A stretch of 64,000 nucleotides of DNA, from positions 38,739,091 to 38,803,090 of the forward strand of contig CM072519.1 in assembly GCA_036898135.1 (NCBI GenBank), given 5' to 3'. Both the position numbers and the translations under genes were made by a program. Source of the stretch: Oncomelania hupensis. Its lineage: Eukaryota > Mollusca > Gastropoda > Littorinimorpha > Pomatiopsidae. This document shows positions 28,501 through 40,875 of this stretch, one piece after another (positions within the stretch are counted from its first letter, which is position 1; each line of letters opens with the position of its first letter). The notes beneath the pieces were generated by a model. The model did not search any database. It saw only the letters and a program-made list of their open reading frames with translations, and had not been told where the DNA came from.

Positions 28501-31500
28501 GAGAAAACTTGTGAGATTGCCAAGAACAACCTCAGCAAGGCAGCGCTCAGGTACACAAGGGTGTACGACAAAAAGGCCAAGGACAGAAAATTTGAGGTCA
28601 GGGACAAAGTTTTGCTATTGTTGCCCGCCAAGCACAACAAGCTGCAGCTAACGTGGAAAGGTCCTTATCCAGTTGTGGAGAAAGTGGGCAGCTGCAACTA
28701 CAGAATCAGGATAAGAGGACATGAAAAACTGCTGCATGCGAATTTGCTGAAATTGTACGTCGAACGTGACGGAAAGCAAACAGGAACAGATGAAGCACAG
28801 CCAAACGCGGTGGTCATGGAGACAGATGAGGAGGAAGTAAGCGTTGTGGTTGACGATGTGTGCGATGAAGAGATGGGAGCACTAGGCATAGATCGTTTTC
28901 CCATGCTTACATTGCATGCAAAAGAAGGTCCCAGAGACGTGAAGATCAACCCTGAGTTGGACGAGCACAAACAGGCTGAAATTTTGTCTATTTGCGACAG
29001 GAGAGAAAATGTGCTTAAAGATATACCAGGGAAATGCAAAATCGAAGAATGTGAATTCAAACTTACGTCAAAAGAGCCAGTACATGTGAGGCAATACCCG
29101 CTACCATTTGCGCAGGTAGAAACAGTGAAGAAAGAGGTCATTGACATGTTGGAGTTGGGGGTCATAGAACCAACAGTGTCGCCTTACAATAGTCCGATTG
29201 TGTTGGCGAAGAAGAAGGATGGTGAAATACGTTTCTGTATTGACTATAGAAGCCTCAACAAGCAGGTAGAGTTCGATTCGGAACCTATTCCTGATGTGCC
29301 ACAAATCTTTGCAAAATTGCAGAAAGCACGCTATTTGTCAAAGATAGACTTGACGAAAGGGTATTGGCAGATACCAGTCAAAGAAGAAGATAAACCAAAA
29401 ACGGCGTTTAGTACACCCATGGGACAGTACTGTTTCGCTTATCTGCCATTCGGAATCAAGACTGCGAGTTCTATTTTCACTCGAATGATGCGCAAGTTAC
29501 TTGAACCTCTGAAGCGTGATGATATTGAACATTTCATTGATGACATCATCATTGCCACTGAAACATGGGAACAGCATGTAGAGGCCATTGATGCTGTGTT
29601 GAAAAGGTTGGAGGAGGCAGGTCTTACAGCGAAACCCTCTAAGTGCTACTTTGGTTTCGGGGAGTTAGACTATTTGGGTCATCATGTGGGTGGAGGCACA
29701 GTCATGCCTGATGATGACAAAACAGAGAAAATCAGGCAGACCGATCACAAAGAAGGAAGTCAGAGCATTCCTAGGACTAGTGGGGTTCTACAGGAAATAC
29801 ATCAGCAACTATGCGGAAATCAGCGCTCCGTTGACTGATTTGACAAAGAAAGGTCTACCAGAAAAAGTGGCCTGGAATGAAAAGTGTGAAGCAGCATTCG
29901 TTAAACTCAAAGATTGCTTGGTAAGCAAACCAGTATTATTGCTACCTGACGTCAGCAAACCATTTACTCTGAGGAGTGACGCATCAGATGTTGCAGTGGG
30001 AGCAGTTTTACTGCAAGATCAAGGGCAAGGGTTACAGCCAGTAGCCTATGCAAGCAAGAAGCTTAACCGTGCAGAGAAAAACTACTCGACCATCGAAAAG
30101 GAGTGTTTGGGAGTGGTATGGGCTGTCAAGAAATTTGAACAGTACCTGTATTCAACACATTTCACTTTGGAGACAGACCACCAACCACTCACATATTTGC
30201 AGAAAACCAAGACTGAGAATGGTCGACTGATGAGGTGGGCTCTCCAGCTGCAACAGTATTCTTTCACAGTCAAAGTTATCAAAGGGAAAGACAACGTTGG
30301 CGCAGACTATTTGAGTCGACTGCACTTGTAAAAGAATAGCTTAAACATGGATGTTTCAGCTCAAGAGGAGGGGCGTAATGTCGCGAAAAGAAACGCTCGC
30401 GAGTATTTTTATTTTTCCAAGTGCAAATTGTTGTATAGAGTGCCTGTGGTACATTTAGAAATATGACGTCAATTTTGTTACGTGTCAATCGCCATTTTGT
30501 GTATTCCTGGAAAAGAATAAAATGGACGATTTTTATCGATGATTCTTTTGTGTGAAAGTTTGTGATTAATGCCAATAATAAAATTTTAGGGAAAGAAAAG
30601 AGGTTGTGAACTATTAATTTTATAAAATATAATATTTGAGGTGATAGGTCATTTGTTTGCGTTGGGAAATTTTCATTGGTTGTTTTAATGATAAAAGTAT
30701 GGTAACCTTAGTAAAATGAAACAGAGGCAAAATCGGTTAGGAAAACTGTCAATCAGTTGGGAAAGAGATCTAGACTGGACAGGGAGGATTCTACCCAAGC
30801 TCCGAGGCAACTTATTCTGTGGGGTGCCAACGACAGTTTAGCTGGAGGCTGGATGTTGTCAGATGTGGTTGGGCCAGGAAATGAGTTGTTCCTCGACGTT
30901 TGATCAGCTTTAGCTGAAATTCTGGCACCGTAGGGTGTTTTTATTCTGTGGTATGAATCGTCTTGGATCTACGTGACGATGTCATCTTTGAGACTGGCAC
31001 TGGAATCTTCGCTGACGTCTTGCTTATGATCGGAGTGACTGATTCTAAAATGGAACTGTACGTTAACGAGGGCTACAGAAGTCACTGGTGGGTCATGGAC
31101 AGCCATTAGATCTAACGGCGACATCGACGTCAAGTTCCAGTTCTTATGAACTTTTCCACAACTCATTTAAAGACTGGTTTCTTCATTCATCAACGATTTC
31201 AACGAGGACGAAGTTTTGAGCTAAGTAAAAAAAAAATTGAAAGCAAGAACATTTTCGGTAACCACGACGAAAAAGTATCGCCAAATTATCGTTCCGACTT
31301 CGAAGAAAAATGAACGGAATATAATAAAATAATCGAACTTGGAAAAACGTGTTATGTGTTTGTGAAGTGTTGGAATGAAATGGTGTACCTTAGGTTTTTT
31401 TATTGAAATAAAACCATGTTCTGGGGTAAGTCATGAAAGTCAAGGAAGTCCTTCATCAGTAGTGATCACCCAGTAACACCCAGGTTTGCGACAATATTTT

Positions 31501-34500
31501 TAGCTCCATTCTTTGCTGCTTTGTCTGCACTATCATTAAACAGAAAACCACAATGTGAAGGTAGCCAACAGAAGCTTACCTTTGTACCATTAATAATGAG
31601 ATTGTGGACTAAATGTTGAATTTCTAAAATAATTTCATGCAGTTCAGTATGGTCATGAGATTGTAAAGCATCTAAAACTGACATCAAATCAACACATACA
31701 ACAACTTGAAATACGTTTGAGCAAAGATCTGAAAGTTTAGTTAATGCCATAAGGATTGCGATAAGTTCACACGCAAAAATAGATGTATTTTTACTCAAAG
31801 AGAAACATTTTTGCAATTTTAGAGCTGGAATTACATAGGCTGCTCCAGCTTCCCCTGTCTCTAAAACCGATCCATCAGTATAAATATGAAGGTGTTGAGA
31901 ATATTTTTTCTCCAAATGACAACGAACATCACTGGATAATAAATTAGCATTTTCATTCTTCTTTTCCAAACTATAATGTATGTCAAAATGAGCATTTTCA
32001 AGCTCCCACATAGGTGTTGGAGAAATAATATTTTTAGAAAAAGATTTTATGTCATTAGATAAATCATCAATTAGATCTTTTGTAAATGTTGCTATTGATT
32101 CTAAGAATGGTATTTTCTGTGCACGTTTTGAAAAAATCAGATCAGACCTAAAATGTATCTCATCATCATTATTATTATATACAGATGCAGCTCGTACAAT
32201 ATATTTTGCACAAGAAATTTTTATCCATTCTTCAAGGGATATGACTCCTGCTAACTTGTAAGCTTTAAGTGTTTGTGTATGTATTAGTACACCTAACGCT
32301 AATTTTATGGATTTGCTGTCTAGACTTTGCAATCTGCTAAGATAAGTTTTAGGAGCAGAGAAAAAGACTTCCTGTCCATATGTCAGTTTAGATCTGACTA
32401 AGGCTAAAGCTATATGTATGAGGGTTTTGGTATCTTGACCCCAGGCCTTTCGGCTTATTATTTTTAGTAAATTATAGCTTTTTACTGCCTTTTGACAAAT
32501 GTATTCAATATGTCTCTTCCATTTTAATTGTTTAGTTAGATATACACCAAGGAATTTAACTTCATTGACATACTTTATTTCGTCATTATCTATAACAATT
32601 TTTGGTAGCATTCTTGGTTCTCTACAATTATTAAAAAGAATCATGTTTGTTTTTTCTTTAGATAAATCTAAACCATTTTGGTTCATAAATATGGCTATTT
32701 TATGAATTTCTGTTTGGTATACATGAGATATATATTTTATTTCTAAAAGAGAAGTATTCTGTTTTAAATTTACTTTCATCCAGATAGCAATGTCATCAGC
32801 ATACTGAGCCAAGGTCACTCTGTTACTAAAAGTTTTGGGCAAGTCATATATTAAAATATTGAACAGCATAGGAGAAATTATTGATCCTTGTGGTATCCCC
32901 ATGTCTGTACTGTAAGTAGAAGAATATGAGTTACCTACTTTAACTGTAATGTTTCTATTGCTTAGAAATGTGTGTATGTATGTATACAAGTTACCAGATA
33001 ATCCAATATTTTTCAGCTTATACAGCAAACGAGCATTTTAATTTTATTTATTTATTTATTTAATGAAGAAAAACGTAAAACACAACAACCACAACAATTT
33101 TTAGCAGCAGCAAAAGAAGTTGAAGAAGTCCCAGGGGGGAGCATCACAACCAGATTGACTACATCATGGTCAAGAAACGCTTACACTCAAGCGTCAACAT
33201 TGGCAGGACACATACACTTTTTGAAGGAGCAGACATCGGAAGTGACCACGACCTTGTGATGATGTCCTTTCGGCTCCACTTGAAGAGAGTAAACACAGCG
33301 AAGTGCACCATACTGAAGTTCAACCTGGACAAACTGCAAGACCCGGATCGAGGCGGCAGAAATATGCCAAGACACAACTGGAGGGGAATTTGCACCATTG
33401 GTCATTTTGGGAGCTAGTGAAGTAGATGTCAATACCATGACCACCACCTTCAACTCAGCTGTGACAGATGCCGCCACCGAGATCCTTGGCAAGCACTGCC
33501 CAAAGAAGAAACCATGGATCACACCTGCCTTTTGAACCTGTGTGACAAACGAAGGGAGATGAAAAAGAAAAAGAACACCTCACAGGGAGCTGATACCTAC
33601 TGAAAAATCAATAGTGACATCCGAAAAGGTGAGCACAGCAAAGGAGAACTGGATATAAGATCAATGCAAGGAAATAGAGAACAGTCTGAACAAGAACAAC
33701 AGCAATAAGGCCTACCAGATTGTGAAGCAGCTGACAAGTGTTAAACATCCCACGTCTCCACGATCCAAAGCAAGTCTAGCGTATGCCTTACAGAAGAACA
33801 CGAAGTCTTGGCTAGATGAACAGAGTACTGCTCTGACCTTTAAAACCGCACACCAAACGGAGACCCATCAGTTCTAGCATGTCCCCAGAACAGAGAAGAA
33901 GAAGAAGAAATCCTCATAATTCTCCAAGAAGAATTTTAGGCAGCAGGAGTGGAATTGCTTCAAGCAGGAGGAGAAGCGATGACTGACGCCCTCACCATTA
34001 TCTGTAACAAGATCTGGCAGAGTGGGGAGTGGCCTACACCATGGAGTCAGTCGCTTGTCATCACTCTTCCCAAAAAGGGTAACCATCAGGAGTTTGAAAA
34101 TTACCGCACCATCAGCCCCAGCCAAGCAAGGTCCTCCTGAAAATTATACTCAACAGGTTGAAACCACAAGCTGAGCACATCATAGCTGAAGAACAAGCAG
34201 GATTCAGGGCAGAGTGAATTCAAATTCCACTGAGCAGATTTTCAACCTCATAACAATTTGCGAGAAATACCTACAGCATCAACAACATCTATATCTAATC
34301 ATGTGTTCATAGGCTTCAAGAAAGTGTTTGACCGAGTCTGGCATGCAGCTCTGTAGGCAACCATAAGAGCGTATAAAATCAGCCCTAAAATTATTGAAGT
34401 CATAAAATTCCTGTATTACAAGGCTACCAGTGCAGTCCTCCACAACAGCGACATCGGAAACTGGTTCAGAACAACAATCGGTGTGCGTCAAGGATGCCTA

Positions 34501-37500
34501 CTCTCTCCAACACTCTTCAACATCTTCCTAGAGCGCATCATGTCAGATGCCCTTGCAGATCATGAAGGCACAGTCAGAATAGAGCAATCTCCAACCTTCG
34601 TTTTGCGGATGACATTGATGGACTGGCTGGAGAGGAATAAGAACTTGAACAGCTGGTACAGAGGCTTGACACCACCTTCAGAGTCTGTGGAATTGAAATA
34701 AGTGCAGAGAAGACCAAAGTGACCTACAACACCAATGGCATCAACATGGACATCAAAGTCCAAGGCCAATCCCTCAACACAGTGCCTAGCTTCAAATATT
34801 TTGTATCAGACAATGGGTCCCGACAGGAAGTCCTCTACAGGATCGCACAAACAACTGCTGCCCTGACAAGGTTGAAGCCCATTTGGAAAGACAGGACCAT
34901 CAGTGTACATTCCAAGGTAAGGCTGCTGCGCTCTCTTGTCATCTTCATCTTCTTATATGCTTGCAAAACACAGCAGATATACAACGAAGAATACAAAGCA
35001 TGGAGATGAGGTGCTACAGAAGATTTCTGGGATTTTCCTATACCCAGCACATCACTAATGACGAAGTCCGACAGACCATCACACAAGCCTTTGGACAACA
35101 CGATAAATGCTCACAGTGGTGAAGAAATGGAAACTCTTATGGTATGGCCACAACCCCAGAGCACCAGGCCTTGCAAAGATCATCCTGCAAGGCAAGTTGC
35201 AAGGAGGCAGAAGAAGAGGGAGACAGAAAAAGAGGTGGGAGGACAACATTCGAGAATGGACTGGCTTGACACTAAGCTAAGCCATGAGTGTTGCTGAGGA
35301 CAGAGAAAGATGGAGTACGCTGATTAAACGATCATCTGTGGTGCCCCAACGACCTTCGAGTTACGGGATAGGATAGGATAGAAGAAGTTGAATTAAAAGC
35401 AGGATGAGAAGGATCTAGGAGGAGGTGAAGAAGAAGAGGAGCAACAACAACAGCAATAACAAAAACAACAACTTTGTTAATAGTTATGATTAACAACAGC
35501 AGCAGCAGCAGCAACTTTGTTGCTAGTTATGATTATTTGTTTAGTTGTAAATGTCAAGTGCATCCCCAGGTCTCATTGCTTATTAATATTGGCAAGGGCC
35601 TGTTTTGGTTGAAGTGTCAATCACTAGGTCAGATTCCCTTAGTGTAGCTTATGACTGCACTGATTCTTGTAGGCTATGTTGTATGTTATATATTGTACAT
35701 TGTATGTTTCACATAGGCATCAGGGGAAGGACCAGGCAGAATGGCGTCCAAGCGAGAGAAGGGAACGAGAGGAGAGGATGCAGGAGGAGAATGGAAGATT
35801 CCAGATCAGCACAGGAGTGAGCAGGAGAAAGAACTCGTGCGCCTGGTGAAACTTGCCAAGCCTATGACTGAGGCCGAAGCCAACTTGGTGACAAACCTTT
35901 GGAACCCTGATTTCAGTGTAGAAGACCGTGTGAGGTTAGTAATTATCAGTAGTAGCAGTTATAGCAGTAGCATAGCTTTTCCAGTCAAATATTATCCCCT
36001 ACTTCATACATCTGCTCAGTGTTTCGCGGATTATTGTCTGGTTTAAAAATATTCTCTTTTAAAGAAAAAAAGTTTTTCCCCAACTACATACTCAGAGAAG
36101 GTGGGTGCAGCAGATAATGTGCTATGACTTCCGTATGTTTTTACATGATTTTTGATATTGTCAGGGGGAATCAGAATGAGCCAAATGTTGGTCTGTCGTT
36201 CGGACTGTCAGTCGTTCCGCTGGAAGCCGTATCTCAATAACCGTTGAACGGATTTTGATAAAACTTCATAGACACGTTACCTAGGGTAATGGCATGCCTC
36301 CCGTGCTGTCATAATTATTTGATCTGTCGCAAAGGTCAAGGTCACTAGAATCAGTTTGTTGCTAAACACGTTTTGCTCAATACAGTGGAACCTCCGGTAT
36401 CCGTCTCTCTGGTATATGACTCCCTCTGTTATGTGACCTGAAAACTTCTGACGGATTCACTTCCAGTAATAAATGACCTCTGGTATACGACAAACTCGTT
36501 TATGCGACCAGCGACCGTGTCTTAAGCCCTTTATACGACTGTCTTAGGCAATTTAAAAGAGATATCAGTAAATTTATTGTCTGTACCTTCGCTTTTTCTC
36601 TCATGTTAGTGTACTATTGTCTGCTATTTCCGGTTCGCAAGTAAGGGACATTACTCGCCTACACTGGCTTGTCAAAATGGCGTCGCTCAAGAGGAAAGTT
36701 TTGAGTTTGGCAGAGAGGATAAAAGTGATTGAAAGAAGAGAAAATGGGTAGAGTTGTTTGTCTATTTCAAGAAGTGTAGACGTTGGGAAGACCCAAATTC
36801 AGCTCATCATAAAGGATAAGGAATCTATGAAACTACGATTGTAGAGTGGAGAAAGTGGTGAAAGGAAAACATCGAAACTGAGATCTTCTGCCCTGACAGA
36901 CTTAGAAAGGACCTGATTAATCGAAAACAGTCTTCAAATTCAAAGTTTTTCCCTGTTCAAAATGTCTGAAGACCCGACTGTTTTATATTTTTGAAGTTGT
37001 GACTAAAAGACAAAGCTAAAAATTAAACATGTTTTACAGTTTTCTTTGTCAGATAATACATGCTGGTGAGTGTGAAAATTATGACTACATACCCCTCCGA
37101 GCCTGACCTCCCTTCCCCCACCCCCACCCCTTGTTTCCCGTATAAGACCACCTCTATTATAAGACCATTTTTTCTCAGATTTTGGACAGTCATATACCGG
37201 AGGTTCCACTGTATCTCAAAAAAGGCTAAAGCAGTAGTAGTAATAATTTTACCAACTGTCTAATGGCTGCGTGTACCTAATGGCTGCGTGTACCTAAGGC
37301 TGTGTATCCATATAACTGAAAATCAGGCGGAGCGACAGCAAATTGAGGCGCGCATAGGAGTACGGAAGTGCCTCACCGTGAGTGTTCACTTGTAACCGGA
37401 AAACAAGAACTCGAACAGTGCCGTGATTTGTGGCCGCTCTGTGTGATTTTCCATACAGCCTAGTGCTGACCATTTTGCCATCATTCCCTGTAAACTTTTT

Positions 37501-40500
37501 CAACCTTTCAACATCTTCGCCCACTGAAGGAGTTTTCTCCAAAGGTAAGGTTTTATCTGCTTTCACCAAGCCGTTTTACCACACCACAGCCTTTTCAAGG
37601 TACCGTTTTACTTTCTTTTGCCATAGACTGTACAAATACTGGCTAGAGGCTTACCAGAAGCACTTGAGGCAATCAATCAAGCTGTCCACCCTGACCTATG
37701 CCAAAGAATCTAAGCGCATGCAAGAACTGAGGTTTGGAGAGGACAGCAACCTTCTGGAGACGGCCAAGGTCATTGGAATGACTACGACAGGAGCTGCGCG
37801 CTATCGCAGTGTGCTGGCCAAAGTGGCTTGCCCCATTATTATCATCGAGGAAGCTGCTGAGGTAAATGAGCTTGGATACAGGTATTAGCTAAGTTAATAT
37901 CTACAGTGGTGGTGATAGACGATTGGTGGAGAGGGCGATGATCATAATGATGTTGACAACGACGACCATGATGACGATAATGATGACGATGACAATAGTG
38001 ATGGCTATGTGGTCAGGTTTTAGAGGGCCATGTGGTGACCACTCTCAACAAGCAGTGCCAGCATCTGATCTTGATAGGGGACCAGCAGCAACTGAAACCC
38101 TCCCCCACGGTGTTTGACCTATGTCGACGTTACAAGTTGGATGTTTCCCTCTTTGAGAGATTGGTCAACAACAGGCTGCCCTATGCCGCGTTGGCTGTGC
38201 AGGTCAGGCAATTTCTTTTTTTAATGTAAACTGAGTTTTGAAAAGACTTTTTATCCGTGCGTACGAATTTGCTCTGGGAAATTTTTAAGTGAAAGAATGG
38301 CAGCCTTATTTGCAGCACCACTGCACCCAGGATAAAAGAAATGATGACTCACGAATCCCCTACCTAATTTAACCTACAGCCAATCCAGTCTTATTATAAA
38401 TAACAATAAATTATTAATAAATGAGGGTGGGGCCGGGTAGCTCAGTTGGTAAGAGCGTCTTGCTAGTAACCGAAAGGTCGCTGGTTCGAATCCCGGATTG
38501 GTCAACGTGTGATCATATTATTTTCCCCTTTACCAACAACTGGCCCGCTGGTGTCAGTATAAATCGGTCCAGTAGTCACCTATATGCGAAAGTGTCATGT
38601 GACTATAATCTACAAACAACAATAAATGAGGGGAGTGGAGGGGTGTCTGTTGGCGAAATTGGTTAGTCGCCGGTTTGCTATGCTGACGGCCGCAGGGGAC
38701 GAAACTTATGGGACTTCGATACAAGACTTTTCATGTCAGCGAGGGTTTTTTCCGGGTATTCCGGTTTCCTCCCTTCCTTTAATAATGGTATTGGATGCTG
38801 TTTGTCTAAAATGTCAAACTTTGTGAAACGTATAAAGCCACCAAAACACCTGAGTAGAGGTAAAAAAATGACAACATTATGACAATCGATTTATTCTAAA
38901 CCCTTGTTTGGCATCGACTAATGATATCACTCCGTCTACACAATTATACTGCCAGACTAATTGAAGGGGTAAGTTTGGCAGAGTTCACCGCCACGAAAAA
39001 GAAAAATACCATTCACACCCTTAATTTGCCTCATTTCAAAAAGCCACCTGTAATGTTTGGAGTACTGTTGGTGGTGCTGGAATTGTGGATGTCAAGCATA
39101 CAATGAGTAAACAACACTGATTGATGTGTTCAGACTGATTTTGTATTCATACAGAAATGGTAGCCAGCCTCTAGCGATAACTCTAGTGTCGCGTAAGTGC
39201 CGCGATTAGTGAAGAGTTAGTTCCCTTGTACATATATTCATTAATATGAAATTCAACACATTACACCACCTTGTATCAGACTGACAAAAACTGTAATGTG
39301 TATGGCTCACCGCTGACTTCAGTAAAGTTGAATCTTCAGTTTTTAAGTCATATTGAATGGAGCTCTAAATTTTAGCGGTAAGATAGGGTGGATGTGTGAA
39401 AAATAAGGTGTAATGCATTGTAATGCATTACATACGTCTGTTTGCTGACAAGTAGTTTGATTCTAATCCATTGATTGAATATTTTAATCGATGTGTGATT
39501 CATTGATAGATTGACAATTGATTTATTTATTGATCCATTATTGACAATGTTCAGCACCGCATGCGACCGGATATTGCTCGACTTGTGCGGCACATCTATC
39601 CTGATCTTGAAGATCATGAGTCGACCTTGGACCGACTTCACATCAGAGGAATGCAACAGGATGTTTTCTTTTGCCATCATGAGGTAAGAATAGCGGTCGT
39701 GTTTCTGGGGGTAAAGAATTAGTCGGAGTAGAAATGGAGGCTTTTTCCTCCTAATGTCCTCCTTCTCCACCTTCGCATCCTCGTCATCATCATCATTATT
39801 ATCATCAATCATCATCATCATCATCATTGTCACCATTGTCATCAAGGCCTGGTGAACATCATCATCTTTTGGGCTTATGTGGCTCGTAATAACGGTAAAA
39901 CGTGATCTTATCTAGTATTATCTAAACTAGATGCTTTGTCTATTGTACAGAATTGAAAGCGCCATGGCCCGTGTACCTTTAGTTTAACTTGGTAGATTTT
40001 GACAGCATATGACTAGGCCTACTATAGGTTGTATTTGTGAGCCCTAGTTAAATGCAGTAGGTTTGAAGAAGGAACCTTGAAGCTGACCAAGCACAGACCT
40101 ACCAAGACGTAATAGAAAGTAATTTTTGTTGTTTCATACTGCATACCTCAGCTGAAAGAGTTGCTCAAGGCACTTGCAGAAATCGGGGTAGAACTTTTCT
40201 CAAGAATGGCATTTGAAATTTCTCTCAGCATTAATTTTCTCTCCCTACAGTTCGAAGAGGTGGTGCATGACGAGACGAACAGCAAGTCGAATCGCCATGA
40301 GGCTGAGCTGTGTGTGAGTCTGTGTGGGTACCTATTGCAGCAGGACTATCTCCCTTGCTCCATCACCATCCTCACTGCCTATACAGGTCAGGTGCTTGTC
40401 CTAAAGGAGCTTCTATCTGCCCACAAACAAACCGAAATCTTCCGTGGTGAGTACAATTCATCCCATATCAATTTTCATTGTAAATGAAACTTCTCTAATC

Positions 40501-40843
40501 TCGGGGTGAGGTCGCGAGTTTCATTCAGTTTGTTGTGGACAATAAACTGGTTGCAGTGTAAGATAGCCATTTTGCTGCTTCAATACCTGTGTGGTTTGAT
40601 TAAAAGTGGGCTTCGATGATGATGATCATATGATAATGATGATGATGATGCAACTTTTGCTGATGGTTACTACAATGATGATGATAACGATGACGATGAT
40701 GATGACGATGGCTTGCAACTGATTAATGCACTATGTATAACAACAGTTACTTTCTATTACGTCTTGTTAGGTCTGTACTTTTTCAGTCTCAATGTTCCTT
40801 CTTTACTCCTACTCCATTAATTAGGGCTGCTGTAGTTGCTGTT

Positions 40844-40875
<32 letters not shown>

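Larger units (their letters stand above)
14419..31493 (+). mobile_element. LTR element 2: Gmr1-like Ty3/Gypsy retrotransposon, split by element 1
   Basis: LTRs of 1115 bp: the left one is 14419-14501 plus 23681-24712, the right one is 30379-31493, with TGTCGCG...GCGACA ends. The interior codes Gag, protease, integrase, reverse transcriptase and RNase H, in that order. The element lies inside LINE-B. Five-base flanks (attaa, atatt) do not match, so the target duplication is lost or altered. At least five LTR differences are visible. A frameshift near 29740 breaks the polyprotein, so this copy is probably inactive. Confidence 0.9.

Noticed and set aside
14414..31498. Target duplication for LTR element 2
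   Set aside because: Five-base flanks attaa and atatt differ; not called, although the host LINE frame is consistent with a 5-base duplication.
38428..38503. tRNA-like sequence with good A and B boxes
   Set aside because: Poor acceptor and anticodon stems and a SINE body with target duplication make it a SINE head, not a tRNA gene.
39372..39845. 157-codon open frame on -
   Set aside because: Lies over ZNFX1 exon 8 and an ATC repeat; no known motifs.
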